A program made the translations under genes and the position numbers. Below, piece by piece: positions 7,317 to 16,012 of a stretch of DNA of 64,000 bases. Source of the DNA: CAWJLE01 sp963843645 (GTDB lineage: Bacteria > Chloroflexota > Anaerolineae > DAOTYC01); the NCBI GenBank assembly GCA_963843645.1, contig CAWJLE010000003.1, forward strand, positions 1,674,001-1,738,000. Direction: 5' to 3'. The notes beneath the pieces are model-generated. The model was given only the letters and a program-made list of their open reading frames with translations. It did no database searches and had not been told where the DNA came from. How positions within the stretch are numbered: position 1 is the stretch's first letter; each line of letters begins with the position of its first letter.

Positions 7317-8633
7317 ATGAAATACCTGCAATCCATTCGTTCCAGCCACACCGATCCGAAATCACTGGAAGCGTTGTATCAAACCGCCTGCCGCGAGGGC
7401 GAAGAAGTAGAATTCAGGGCCGACGTCCTGGCCGCGCGCGAAGAGTTCCCACACAACGTTCTGTACGAGGCCTGGTACTATCGCCTGCTGCCGGAGACGA
7501 AGCGGGAGGAATCTTCGCCGGCCGCAAGCGCGCGTGGGCTCGATTGGAAGGTCGCACTGCCGCTCAGCCTGATCGCCGCGGTCCTTTTTGCCATCCTCGC
7601 CAGTCCCGGCGTCGAGATCAGCCGCAATACGCCGGTCCTGGCCCTGGCCGGCGCGCCCATCGGCGGCATCCTGGTGATCGCCTTCCTGACGATTGCCGGG
7701 GGGCGGCGCTGGACGCCCGCTCTCGCACCGATCGTCGCCCTGGCCGCCCTGGGCCTGTATGCCCTGCTGACGTTCCTCCTGACCCAGAGCGCAACCTATC
7801 GCGACTTGATGCTCATCCACCTGCCGGTCGTCGCCTGGGCCGCCGTCGGCGCCACGCTGCTCGGCCTGCGTTCCGACGCGCGCAGCCGGGCCGGGTTCAT
7901 CATCAAGTCCATCGACGCCGTCGTCACGGGCGGGCTGTTCGTCCTGGCCGGCGGGCTGTTCCTGGGCATTACGGCGGGCATGTTCCGCACGCTGAACGTG
8001 GACCTTCCCGAGTTACTCGTGCGTTGGCTCATCCCGGGGGGCGCCGGTGGCATCCTGATCTGGGCCGTCGCCACGGCATACGATCCGCAGGCCGGCGTGC
8101 TGGAGCAGCGCTTCGAGCAGGGACTGGCCCGGCTCATCTCCACGCTGACCCGTCTACTCCTGCCGCTGATGATCCTGCTGCTGGTCGTCTACCTCGTGGT
8201 CATTCCCTTCAATTTCATGGCGCCCTTCCAGTTTCGTGAGGTGCTGATCGTTTACAACATCATGCTGTTCTTCGTCATGGCCCTGCTCATCGGCGTCACC
8301 CCCGTGCGCGAGGGAGACCTGTCGCCGGCATACCACGCCATCCTGCGCCGCGGGGTCCTCGTCCTGGCCGTTCTGACCGTCGTCATCAGTCTGTACGCCC
8401 TGGCCGCGGTCGTCTACCGCACCGCGCTGGGCGGTCTGACCGTCAACCGGCTCACCGTCATCGGCTGGAACGGCATCAACATCGCCATCCTGATCCTGCT
8501 CATCGTCGACCTGCTGCGCCGCGCGCCCTCCGCCTGGGTCCGCGCCGTCCACGGGGCATACCGCGTCGGCAGCTACGCCTACGTCGCCTGGACCGTGTTC
8601 CTGGTGATCGCCACGCCGCTTGTGTTTGGGTAA
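7317..8633 (+). CDS. Polytopic membrane protein of unknown function
   Basis: The chosen ATG (7317) follows GGGAGAT and gives 438 residues; an in-frame ATG at 7239 would add 26 residues of low-complexity sequence. The first 80 residues are soluble and charged (SLEALYQTACREGEEVEFRADV). About ten hydrophobic segments follow, including VALPLSLIAAVLFAILAS, IVALAALGLYALLTFLL and LLLPLMILLLVVYLVVI. The arrangement resembles large DUF4153-like membrane proteins, but I see no diagnostic motif and leave the function open. No partner gene is evident. Confidence 0.8.
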   Translation: MKYLQSIRSSHTDPKSLEALYQTACREGEEVEFRADVLAAREEFPHNVLYEAWYYRLLPETKREESSPAASARGLDWKVALPLSLIAAVLFAILASPGVEISRNTPVLALAGAPIGGILVIAFLTIAGGRRWTPALAPIVALAALGLYALLTFLLTQSATYRDLMLIHLPVVAWAAVGATLLGLRSDARSRAGFIIKSIDAVVTGGLFVLAGGLFLGITAGMFRTLNVDLPELLVRWLIPGGAGGILIWAVATAYDPQAGVLEQRFEQGLARLISTLTRLLLPLMILLLVVYLVVIPFNFMAPFQFREVLIVYNIMLFFVMALLIGVTPVREGDLSPAYHAILRRGVLVLAVLTVVISLYALAAVVYRTALGGLTVNRLTVIGWNGINIAILILLIVDLLRRAPSAWVRAVHGAYRVGSYAYVAWTVFLVIATPLVFG

Positions 8634-8638
8634 CTCAA

Positions 8639-8880
8639 ATGAGGAACTCCCGGCAAAAGGTGAGGGGGGCTCAGAAGGTGGGTTTGGAGCGCGGATATTT
8701 GATCGTCCTGGAGAAGGCGAAGGGCAGCTACTCGGCCTATTCCCCCGAATTGCTGGGGTGCACTGCAGCCGGGGACGGCAGCCGAAACAGATCGAAATAT
8801 GCACCCAGCCATTGAGATGCACAATTGGAGCAGTGGGGCGACTGAGGCAGACAGTCTGTCATGAGATCGGTCTCGAGGAA
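8639..8880 (+). pseudogene. HicB-family antitoxin remnant
   Basis: The frame from ATG 8639 encodes LERGYLIVLEKAKGSYSAY and PELLGCTAAGD, a clear match to HicB antitoxins. It then loses the frame near 8780. The expected continuation, RNMHPAIEMHNW (compare the family's NMREAIEMHLE), lies in the next frame and is soon stopped. No HicA partner is seen beside it. It is either a decayed HicB gene or one damaged by an indel error. Confidence 0.5.
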
Positions 8881-8898
8881 GGGAGGGCCCACGTCATC

Positions 8899-9084
8899 AT
8901 GAATCCCGTCGCGATTGTCTTCAACGCGGCAATCTGAGGCGCAGTCGTATACGCCGTGTGCGTATACCTGCTCAAGATTGCCCAAGAAACCAGCACCTGG
9001 ATTGGCGTTGGAATCGGCGTGTTGTACCTGATCACGCAGATCGCCTGGGGGGCCGCCGCCCGGCAGGGTAAGCGGGCGACCTAG
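8899..9084 (+). pseudogene. Small two-helix membrane protein with in-frame TGA
   Basis: ATG 8899, preceded by GGGAGGG, opens a 62-codon frame to TAG 9084 with one in-frame TGA at codon 13 (8935-8937). Both sides are hydrophobic: MNPVAIVFNAAI before the TGA, then GAVVYAVCVYLLKIA and WIGVGIGVLYLITQIAWGAA. Two transmembrane helices would result if the TGA is read through. TGG (Trp) to TGA is the simplest explanation, by mutation or miscall. Nothing suggests selenocysteine here. Confidence 0.4.
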
Positions 9085-9201
9085 CACCGCAGGGCATTCT
9101 CATAATGTACGTCATAGCGCTGGATAACCGCCCGAGCTAAACTGCTGATGACACTGAGGCGGGGAATTGCCCCCGCCCGCAATCATCAAGGAGATTAGCT
9201 G

Positions 9202-10065
9202 ATGCGGATCCACGTCATTCAGACGGGCACGGTTGCGATCAAAGAGGTGCAGCGTAAGGGGCGGGCGGCGGGCAATCCAGTCTGGAACCTTCTGCGCGAC
9301 CCAAACTGGACCGAGCCGCTGCCGATATATGCGTTCGTCGTCGAGCACCCGGAAGGACTGATGGTGGTGGACACCGGCGAGACCGCCCGCGCTACCCAGT
9401 CCGGTTACTTCCCCAGGTGGCATCCCTATTACCGATTCGCGGTTCGAGAGTGGGTGCGGCCCGAAGAGGAGATCGGCCCGCAGATGCGGGCGTGGGGCTT
9501 CGATCCCGACGATGTCCGTTGGGTGCTGCTGACGCACCTGCATACCGATCATGCCGGTGGACTCGCCCATTTCCCGAAAGCGCAGCCTTTGGTCTCGCGC
9601 CGAGAGTACGAGACCGCGAGAGGTGCACTGGGGCTGATACGGGGCTATCCCTCGAACCGCTGGCCGAGCGGATTCCGCCCCACGCTCATCGACATGCAAC
9701 CATACGCAGTCGGACCCTTCCCCGACAGCTATCGAGTCACGGACGCAGCTGACGTGCACCTCATTCCGACGCCCGGACATACCCCCGGACATCTGTCCGT
9801 GGTCGTGACGGAGCCCGACGTGACGTACCTCCTGGCCGGAGACGCGTCGTACACCCAGGATTTGATGCTTGCCGAGCAGATTGACGGCGTGACCATGGAT
9901 CCCAAGATCGCGCGCCGCACTCTGGAGCGCCTGCACGAGTTCAGCCGCACGACGCCGACGGTATATCTGCCGAGTCACGACCCCGAGACGCCTGACCGCC
10001 TGGCGAGCCGGCGGTTGGCGGTCGCCTCGGCCAGACCGATGTTCGTCCCGGCTGGGGCGAGGTGA
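9202..10065 (+). CDS. Metallo-beta-lactamase-fold hydrolase, lactonase-like
   Basis: The 287-residue protein starts at ATG 9202 after AAGGAGAT. It has the metal-binding motif HLHTDHAGG (HxHxDH, near residue 113), a later GHTPGHLS histidine, LLAGDASY with its bridging aspartate, and a final LPSHDPETP histidine. The order and spacing match the N-acyl-homoserine-lactonase branch of the superfamily, which hydrolyses lactone rings with two zinc ions. Substrate cannot be assigned, since lactonases and other hydrolases share this layout. No signal peptide is seen. It appears monocistronic. Confidence 0.8.
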   Translation: MRIHVIQTGTVAIKEVQRKGRAAGNPVWNLLRDPNWTEPLPIYAFVVEHPEGLMVVDTGETARATQSGYFPRWHPYYRFAVREWVRPEEEIGPQMRAWGFDPDDVRWVLLTHLHTDHAGGLAHFPKAQPLVSRREYETARGALGLIRGYPSNRWPSGFRPTLIDMQPYAVGPFPDSYRVTDAADVHLIPTPGHTPGHLSVVVTEPDVTYLLAGDASYTQDLMLAEQIDGVTMDPKIARRTLERLHEFSRTTPTVYLPSHDPETPDRLASRRLAVASARPMFVPAGAR

Positions 10066-10194
10066 TCTCTGACTTCTTCGACAAGCGATATAGTCCGTTG
10101 TAAAATTGGGGAAACTGGGGGCGACCGAGCTCATCTCTAGCACTAAAAAAAAGGAATGTTCAAAAAGAGCGACGTGAAAGATGGGGACAACAGT

Positions 10195-10467
10195 ATGACA
10201 ACTCTCTCCATCTTGAGTGATTATGTTGAACAGGCAATTGCGCTCGCCACATACGATAAGCTGGAAGACGGCAGCTTTGCCGGCCGCATCCCACCTTGTC
10301 AGGGGGTAATTGCGTTTGGGACTACACTACTAGAATGTGAACAAGAGCTGCGCTCCACGCTCGAGGATTGGATTCTAGTCGGACTGAAACTCAAACATCC
10401 TCTGCCTGTGGTGGGTGGGATTGATTTGAATAAGGAGCCCGACCGGCAGCCCATGGAAACCTTGTAA
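10195..10467 (+). CDS. hicB: HicB-family antitoxin
   Basis: From ATG 10195 the 90-residue protein reads SILSDYVEQAIALATYDKLEDGSFAGRIPPCQGVIAFG, then ECEQELRSTLEDWILVGL. This is the HicB partial-RNase-H-like fold that binds and neutralises HicA and usually represses its own operon. An upstream in-frame ATG at 10156 would add 13 residues. A HicA-like frame overlaps its end, so the order is hicB-hicA. Confidence 0.7.
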   Translation: MTTLSILSDYVEQAIALATYDKLEDGSFAGRIPPCQGVIAFGTTLLECEQELRSTLEDWILVGLKLKHPLPVVGGIDLNKEPDRQPMETL

Positions 10468-10674
10468 GCATCGTGAGTTCGTCCGCCGCTTGATACGGTT
10501 CGGGTTTGATGGACCATTCTCTGGTACTCGACATCAATTCATGGTCGATAGGAAGCGTCGGCTCACGATTCCCTCCAACTCTGAATACCCAGGATCCAGG
10601 TCCACATGATGTTACGGGAAGCGGCCGAGATTCTGGAGCGCGATATTTCTCTCGAGGAATGGAATCGTCTCTAG
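10454..10674 (+). CDS. hicA: HicA-family mRNA interferase, frameshifted
   Basis: A frame overlapping the end of hicB encodes REFVRRLIRFGFDGPFSGTRHQFMV. This carries the HicA core with its catalytic histidine in the G-RHQFM context, then RRLTIPSNSEYPGS. A one-base shift near 10600 is needed to reach the C-terminal AAEILERDISLEEWNRL and the stop at 10674. HicA cleaves mRNA when free of HicB. No ATG starts this frame, so the true start is uncertain and a second indel near 10455 is possible. The toxin is inactive unless the shift is a sequencing error. Confidence 0.5.
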
Positions 10675-10716
10675 CAAACTTCCGACGCGGCCCAGCGGCC
10701 TGTGTCGGAAGTTTGC
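10674..10716. terminator. Hairpin between convergent hicA and purH
   Basis: GCAAACTTCCGAC (10674-10686) pairs perfectly with GTCGGAAGTTTGC (10704-10716). The 17-nt loop contains a smaller GC stem. The hairpin begins at the last base of the hicA stop and can serve both converging transcripts. Its CTTCCGA core recalls the dispersed repeat at 1131 and 4440. Confidence 0.6.
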
Positions 10717-10756
10717 ATTTGCGAGCTCATTATCGTTGCGGTGGTCTTCGTCGCTC

Positions 10757-12302
10757 TCAGTGCCGGAAATGCCGGCTCCCGGTCACGATCATCGCCATGC
10801 CGTGGGCGTTGGCCGCCGCGAGCGCCTCGGCATCGCGGATCGAGCCGCCCGGCTGGATCACCGCCGTGACGCCGGCCTGCGCCGCCAGCTCGATGCTGTC
10901 CGGGAACGGGAAGAAAGCGTCGGAGGCCATCACCGATCCCCGCGCGCGGTCCGGTCCGGCCTTGCTGATGGCGATCTCCGCCGAATCGACGCGGCTCATC
11001 TGCCCCGCGCCCGACGCCGACCGTCGCCGTGCCCTTGACCAGCACGATGGCGTTCGATTTGACGTGGGCCGCCACGCGCCAGGCAAAGGCCAGCGCCGCC
11101 CGCTCCTCCGGCGTCGGCTGCCGGTCCGTAGACCACCTTCCAGTCCGCCTCGTCCTCGAAGCGGTCCACCTCCTGCAGCAGCAGCCCGCCGCTCACCCGC
11201 CGCATGTCCAACCCGGCCATGCGGCCGGTGGGCCAGTGCGGACGGCATCTGCCAGCAGGCGAAGGTCGCGCTTCTTCTCCAGCACGTCCAGCGCCTCCGG
11301 ATCGAAGCCCGGCGCGATGACCGCCTCCACGAACGACCGGATGGATCGCGGCGGCCGTGTCGCCGTCCAGCGGGCAGGTTGCAGGCGACAACGCTGCCGT
11401 AAGCCGACGCCGGGTCGCTGTCCAGGGCCGCACGGTACGCCTCTGCCTGAGTGACGCGGCCGAAGCCAGGCCGCACGGGTTGTTGTGCTTGATGATCGCA
11501 ACTGTCGGCGCCGCGAAAGACTGCGCCGCGCCCCAGGCCGCGTGCTAGATCCAGCAGATTGTTGTAGGACAGCGCCTTGCCATGCAGCAGTCGGGCCTCG
11601 GGCAGTCCGCCGGCACCCGGCAGGCCATAGAAGGCCGCCCGCTGGTGTGGGATTTTCGCCGTACCGCAGGTCGGCGACCTTGTCGAGGCGCAGGTCCAGA
11701 TGGGCCGGGAACAACTCGCCCTACCCTGGGTGCCGCTCAAATAGCCGTGGATCGCGGCATCGTAGGCGCGGTGTGCGCGAAGGCCTTTACCGCCAGCGCT
11801 TTGCGCTCGTCCGGGGTCAGGTCCTGGCCCGCGCTTGAGACGCTCGATGACCAGCCCATAGTCTTCCGGCGGCTCAGCACGACCACGCCGGCGTAGTTCT
11901 TGGCCGCCGCGCGCAGCAAGGTCACGCCACCGATGTCGATTTGCTCGATGGCGTCCTCCAGCGTGCAGCCCGGCCGGGCGATGGTCTCGCTGAAAGGGTA
12001 CAGGTTCACGACCACCAGGTCGATGGGCGCCAGCGACAGGCGCGCCAGCTCGGCCAGGTGGTCCGGCTGCCGGCGCGCCAGGATTCCGGCGTGAATCGCC
12101 GGATGCAGCGTCTTGACGCGCCCGCCCAGGATCTCCGGGAAACCGGTGATCTCTTCCACGGTGCGGACCTTCAGCCCCGCCCCTTGCAGCGCACGCGCCG
12201 TGCCGCCGGTGGAGATCATCTCCACGCCCGCGCCGCCAATGCCCGGCCCAGCTCGACCAACCCCGTCTTATCGTGTACACTCAGCAGCGCGCGTTGAATC
12301 AT
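10757..12302 (-). CDS. purH: Bifunctional AICAR transformylase / IMP cyclohydrolase, multiply frameshifted
   Basis: PurH catalyses the last two steps of IMP synthesis. From ATG 12302 (GAGGAG upstream) the sequence encodes IQRALLSVHDKTGLVELGR, EMISTGGTARALQGAGLKV, VKTLHPAIHAGILARR and IDLVVVNLYPF (cyclohydrolase half). Spread over all three minus frames it then encodes transformylase pieces such as SDAFFPFPDSIELAAQAG and VTAVIQPGGSIRD. At least eight single-base shifts are needed between 12.25 and 10.98 kb, while the flanking DNA reads cleanly. Because every segment is still well conserved, clustered sequencing error is more likely than decay. It is the last gene of the his operon and overlaps hisE by 35 bp. 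Confidence 0.8.
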
Positions 12303-12558
12303 TTGAACTCCTCGCTCCCAGCTCCTGGTACATGTCTTCCAGCGTAATGCCATGGTAGGTCATCAGCACGAGCAGGTGGTACACCAGATCGGCCATCTCG
12401 TACACGATCGGGCCCTTCTCGTCGTTCTTCGAGGCAATGATGACCTCGGACGTCTCCTCGCCCATCTTCTTGAGGATCTTGTCCTGGCCCTCGTTGAACA
12501 GGTAGGCCGTGTACGAGCCCTCGGGCCGTCGGGCCTGCCGGTCTTTGATCACCTCCAC
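12268..12558 (-). CDS. hisE: Phosphoribosyl-ATP pyrophosphohydrolase
   Basis: The 96-residue protein carries the all-alpha NTP-pyrophosphatase pattern of HisE: PEGSYTAYLFNEGQDKILKK, then GEETSEVIIASKN and YEMADLVYHLLVLM, holding the metal-binding glutamates and aspartate. It hydrolyses PR-ATP to PR-AMP, step 2 of histidine synthesis. GTG 12558 is the start, with GGAG eight bases upstream. It is separate from hisI, whereas many bacteria have a hisIE fusion. Its last residues overlap purH. It is separated from hisI by a 250-bp spacer holding a long hairpin repeat. Confidence 0.9.
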   Translation of the reverse strand: MEVIKDRQARRPEGSYTAYLFNEGQDKILKKMGEETSEVIIASKNDEKGPIVYEMADLVYHLLVLMTYHGITLEDMYQELGARSSNDSTRAAECTR

Positions 12559-12647
12559 GATGTCGCTCCAGAATCTTCGCGTTTGTCTCCACCCCGCCCT
12601 TGTTCCTCTCTGCTATCTGCCGAGGTCCCGCGCGCTTCAATCTGAGT

Positions 12648-12758
12648 TTTCACCACAGAGGGCACAAAGAAACACAAAGAAAAACAATAGAAACAGCGTT
12701 ATCGCCTTCTTTTGTGTTTTTCCCTTTGTGTTTCTTTGTGTCCTTTGTGGTGAGAGCC
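12648..12758. repeat. Long hairpin repeat (CACCACAGAG... type) in the hisI-hisE spacer
   Basis: TCACCACAGAGGGCACAAAG and its inverse CTTTGTGTCCTTTGTGGTGA border a near-perfect palindrome of about 110 bp. Inner arms are AAACACAAAGAAAAACA and TGTTTTTCCCTTTGTGTTT. Similar intergenic hairpins occur in many bacterial genomes. Here it sits inside an operon and may affect mRNA processing or stability. The rest of the spacer has no gene. Confidence 0.7.
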
Positions 12759-12808
12759 TTGACTCCAGCACAAAAACTACTCGGCCAATGGCAACAATGA
12801 ATTGCGTC

Positions 12809-13156
12809 TCAAACCAGTCTGCGAAAGAAACACGTTCGTTGGCCGGTGTGGCAGGCCGGCCCGCGCGGTTCCACACGGATCAAGAGGGTGTCGCCGTCGC
12901 AGTCGTAGCGAATCTCCACGATACGCTGAGTGTTGCCGGACGTCTCGCCCTTGTGCCATAGGACCTGCCGGCTGCGGCTCCAGAAGTGCGTCTCGCCGGT
13001 GCTCAGGCACAGCGCCAGTGATTCTGGGCTCACGTACGCCAGCATCAACACTTCGTCCGTGTTCGCGTCCTGCACGATGGCCGGCACCAGGCCGGTCTCG
13101 CCCCAATCGACCACGCTGGTATCCGCCGGCAAGGGTGCGAAAGATGACTCGCTCAT
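12809..13156 (-). CDS. hisI: Phosphoribosyl-AMP cyclohydrolase
   Basis: The 115-residue protein contains DEVLMLAYVSPESLALCLSTG, THFWSRSR and the zinc/magnesium-binding stretch VEIRYDCDGDTLLIRVE, followed by ACHTGQRTCFFR, all diagnostic for HisI. It opens the purine ring of PR-AMP (step 3). Its ATG (13156) overlaps the hisF stop by 4 bp, so the two are translationally coupled. No HisE domain is attached; hisE is the next gene. Confidence 0.92.
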   Translation of the reverse strand: MSESSFAPLPADTSVVDWGETGLVPAIVQDANTDEVLMLAYVSPESLALCLSTGETHFWSRSRQVLWHKGETSGNTQRIVEIRYDCDGDTLLIRVEPRGPACHTGQRTCFFRRLV

Positions 13157-13911
13157 AGCCGCACCGGAACGTCGTGGTCGCGGAGGTACTCTTTCACCTG
13201 CCGGACCGTAAGCTGCTTGTAGTGGAACAGCGTCGCCGCCAGGGCCGCAGACGCTCCGCCGTCGGTGAGCGCTTCGCGGAAGTGCTCCAGCGTTCCGGCG
13301 CCGCCTGAAGCAATCACGGGGATCGATACCGCGTCGGCCATCGTGCGGGTCAATTCCAGCGCATAGCCGTTCTGCGCGCCGTCGTGGTCCATGCTCGTCA
13401 GCAGGATCTCGCCCGCGCCGCGCGACTCGACCTCGCGGGCCCAGGCGATAGCGTCTTTGCCGGTCGGAATGCGGCCGCCGTCGATGTAGACCTCCCAGCG
13501 GTGTTCTCCCGTCCTCCTGGCGTCGATGGCGACGACGATGCATTGGGCGCCGTAGCGCTTCGCACCCTCATTGACGACGTCCGGGTTGCGGACCGCGGCA
13601 CTGTTGACCGAAATCTTGTCGGCACCGGCCTTCAGGATGGCCCGGATGTCCTCCACCGTACGGATTCCGCCGCCTACCGTGAACGGAATGAACACCGAAT
13701 CGGCCACGCGCCGCACCATGTCGATGACCGTGTCGCGCTTCTCGTACGAAGCGGTGATGTCCAGGAACACCAGCTCGTCTGCGCGCTCGTGGTCGTAGAT
13801 CTTGGCATGCTCCACCGGGTCGCCTGCGTCCCGCAGGTTAACGAAGTTTATCCCCTTCACCACCCGCCCGTCCTTGACGTCCAGGCAGGGAATGATGCGT
13901 TTTGCCAGCAC
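13153..13911 (-). CDS. hisF: Imidazole glycerol phosphate synthase subunit HisF
   Basis: This 252-residue (beta/alpha)8 barrel has LAKRIIPCLDVKDGRVVKG with its catalytic Asp11, VGGGIRTVEDI, ADKISVNSAAV and the second catalytic aspartate in LTSMDHDG. With HisH it converts PRFAR and glutamine-derived ammonia into IGP and AICAR. The AICAR feeds PurH, which is encoded at the end of the same operon. The ATG at 13911 lies next to the end of hisA and the gene overlaps hisI by 4 bp. No irregularity is seen. Confidence 0.95.
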   Translation of the reverse strand: MLAKRIIPCLDVKDGRVVKGINFVNLRDAGDPVEHAKIYDHERADELVFLDITASYEKRDTVIDMVRRVADSVFIPFTVGGGIRTVEDIRAILKAGADKISVNSAAVRNPDVVNEGAKRYGAQCIVVAIDARRTGEHRWEVYIDGGRIPTGKDAIAWAREVESRGAGEILLTSMDHDGAQNGYALELTRTMADAVSIPVIASGGAGTLEHFREALTDGGASAALAATLFHYKQLTVRQVKEYLRDHDVPVRL

Positions 13912-13913
13912 GG

Positions 13914-14661
13914 CTATGCCTCCTCACCACGAGCGTCGCTCGCCAGCCCAATGGCCTCCGGCAGCGAAAGCGCGCCGGTGTACAGCGCCTGCCCCACGAT
14001 CACGCCCTCGAGCAGAGGCTCACGTGCTTCGGCCAGGCGCCGGATGTCGTCCGGGCCCCCGACGCCGCCGGAAGCGATCACCTTCAATCCGGACGCGCGC
14101 GCCATCGCCACGCAGGCCTCCACGTTCACGCCGCTCAGCATGCCATCGCGATGAATGTCCGTGTGCACCACGCGGACCACGCCCAGGTCCGCCATCTGGC
14201 AGCGCGAGGTCCAGGGCGGACACGGACGATACCTGTTGCCAACCATCGGTTGCCACACGGCCGTCCAACGCATCGATGCCGACGACGATAGACTCGGCCC
14301 CGAAACGACGAATGGCCTCGGCCACGAGCTGCGGATTGCGCACCGCCGCCGTGCCCAGGATCACGCGCGCCGGTCCGATCGATAGGGCGATCTCGATGGT
14401 CTCCAGGTCGCGCAGGCCCCCTCCGAACTGCACCGGCACGCGCGTGTGCGCCACCACTTCGGCCATGATGCGGGCATTCGGCGACTGCTGCCCCAGGGCG
14501 CCGTCCAGATTCACCACGTGAAGCCAGGTCGCACCCAAATCGATCCAGTGGTTCGCCATGGCGACCGGGTTGTCAGAAAAAACGGTTTCTTCGTCGAAGC
14601 GACCCTGCCGTAGTCGCACGCACCGGCCTCGCCGCAAGTCAATCGCTGGGAACACGATCAT
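13914..14661 (-). CDS. hisA: ProFAR isomerase HisA, one frameshift
   Basis: HisA isomerises ProFAR to PRFAR. The N-terminal three quarters, from ATG 14661, show MIVFPAIDLRRGRCVRL, VQFGGGLRDLETIE, VILGTAAVRNPQL and VVGIDALDGRVATDGW. The C-terminal part, GVVRVVHTDIHRDGMLSG and VIASGGVGGPDDIRRL, is in another frame. A one-base shift near 14200 (in ALDLAL-QMADLG) is needed. Both catalytic aspartates (in AIDL and HTDI) are present, so the gene is probably functional and the shift an error. The start overlaps hisH by 4 bp; the end lies 2 bases before hisF. Confidence 0.88.
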
Positions 14662-15269
14662 CGAGGTTCCGCCACCGCTGCAAAGTTTTGCAAGATACGC
14701 AAGCCTACGTCCTGGCTCTTTTCCGGGTGAAATTGAATGCCGTAGACGCGTCCCTGCTCGATGACCGAGGCAAAATCGATGCCGTAGTCGGTCGTCGCCG
14801 AGGTGATCTCCGAATCAGCGGGAACGACGTAGTACGAATGGACGAAGTAAGCATAATCGCCTTCGTGCACGCCGGCGAGCAACCCATCGGCACGCCGCGG
14901 ATGCACCTGGTTCCAGCCGATGTGCGGCACCTTCAGGCCTGCCTCGAAGCGCACGCAGCGCCCGGGCAGAAAGCCCAGGCCCTCGTATCGCCCCATCTCC
15001 TCGCTCTCTTCGAAGAGGAGCTGCATGCCCAGGCAGATGCCCAGTAGCGGCGTGCCCACTTCGAACACGTCCCGCAAGGCATCCGCCAATCCGCGCTGGT
15101 TCAGCACTTGCATCGCGTCTCCGAAAGCACCGACACCCGGAAGCAACACGCCGTCCGCCTGACGGATCACCGCCACGTCATCCGTGATCGTCGCTTGCGC
15201 GCCAACCCGCTCCAGGGCTTTCTGCACGCTGCGCAGATTGCTGACCCCGTAATCCACAATGGCAATCAT
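14658..15269 (-). CDS. hisH: Imidazole glycerol phosphate synthase subunit HisH
   Basis: This is the glutamine amidotransferase subunit (203 residues). It starts IAIVDYGVSNLRSVQKALE, contains the nucleophile motif LLGICLGMQLLFEESEE and ends with the catalytic His-Glu pair in YGIQFHPEKSQ. ATG 15269 is chosen because family homology begins there; the in-frame codon at 15332 adds 21 non-conserved residues. It supplies ammonia to HisF. A 104-bp spacer separates it from hisB upstream. Confidence 0.95.
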   Translation of the reverse strand: MIAIVDYGVSNLRSVQKALERVGAQATITDDVAVIRQADGVLLPGVGAFGDAMQVLNQRGLADALRDVFEVGTPLLGICLGMQLLFEESEEMGRYEGLGFLPGRCVRFEAGLKVPHIGWNQVHPRRADGLLAGVHEGDYAYFVHSYYVVPADSEITSATTDYGIDFASVIEQGRVYGIQFHPEKSQDVGLRILQNFAAVAEPR

Positions 15270-15373
15270 TTCGTGACTCCCGTTCGTAAGACGTGAGGTG
15301 TGATCCGTAGTGCTCGGTGAGCCCGTTGTCATTGCGGATCACTAATCACGGATAGCGCACCACGCCCTACGCC

Positions 15374-15964
15374 TTACTCCAGCGTTCCTTTGGTGGATGG
15401 CACCCGATCCGCTCGATCCGCCTGCACCTTGACGGCTTCGCCCAGGCAGCGCCCCAATCCCTTGAAGACCGCCTCCGCGATGTGGTGGGCGTTCTGTCCG
15501 TGGAGCAGCGTCACGTGGAGGGCGATCCCCGCTTGCGAAGTGGCAGCCTGCAGGAACTCGCGGACCAGCTCAGCGTGGAACGAGCCGATAGTGGGCTGCG
15601 GAAAGGCCACGTCGTACGCCAATATCGGCCGCCCGGAGATGTCGATCGCCGTGAGGACCAGGCTCTCGTCCATCGGCGTGATCTGATGCCCGTAGCGTGC
15701 GATTCCGCGCTTGTCGCCCAGCGCCTGCCGCAGCGCCTGCCCGAAGCAAATGCCGATGTCCTCGACGGTGTGGTGGTCGTCCACCTGAGTGTCGCCCCTG
15801 GCCGCAATCACCAGGTCCAGCCCACCGTGCACCGCCACGTGCGACAGCATGTGGTCGAGGAACGGGACGCCGGTGGCCAGATCGTGTTGGCCCTGGCCGT
15901 CGAGCGTGAGCTGCAAATGCACGTCAGTTTCTTTGGTGCGGCGGTCGATCGTGGCCTGTCTCAT
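15374..15964 (-). CDS. hisB: Imidazoleglycerol-phosphate dehydratase
   Basis: This monofunctional HisB (196 residues) has the two repeated metal-binding motifs DHMLSHVAVHGG and DDHHTVEDIGIC early on and GQNAHHIAEAVFKGLG near the end. It dehydrates IGP to imidazole acetol phosphate (step 6). The start ATG 15964 follows GGAGATCGAC; a TTG four codons upstream lacks a separate ribosome site. No histidinol phosphatase domain is attached. Confidence 0.95.
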   Translation of the reverse strand: MRQATIDRRTKETDVHLQLTLDGQGQHDLATGVPFLDHMLSHVAVHGGLDLVIAARGDTQVDDHHTVEDIGICFGQALRQALGDKRGIARYGHQITPMDESLVLTAIDISGRPILAYDVAFPQPTIGSFHAELVREFLQAATSQAGIALHVTLLHGQNAHHIAEAVFKGLGRCLGEAVKVQADRADRVPSTKGTLE

Positions 15965-16012
15965 GTCGATCTCCAACCTTTATGTCAATGCCTGTGGTCG
16001 CGACTCAAGTGC

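Noticed and set aside
9112..10143. 343-codon minus-strand frame opposite the lactonase-like gene
   Set aside because: It is a shadow of the plus-strand metallo-hydrolase, whose metal motifs are conserved; the minus translation has no family features.
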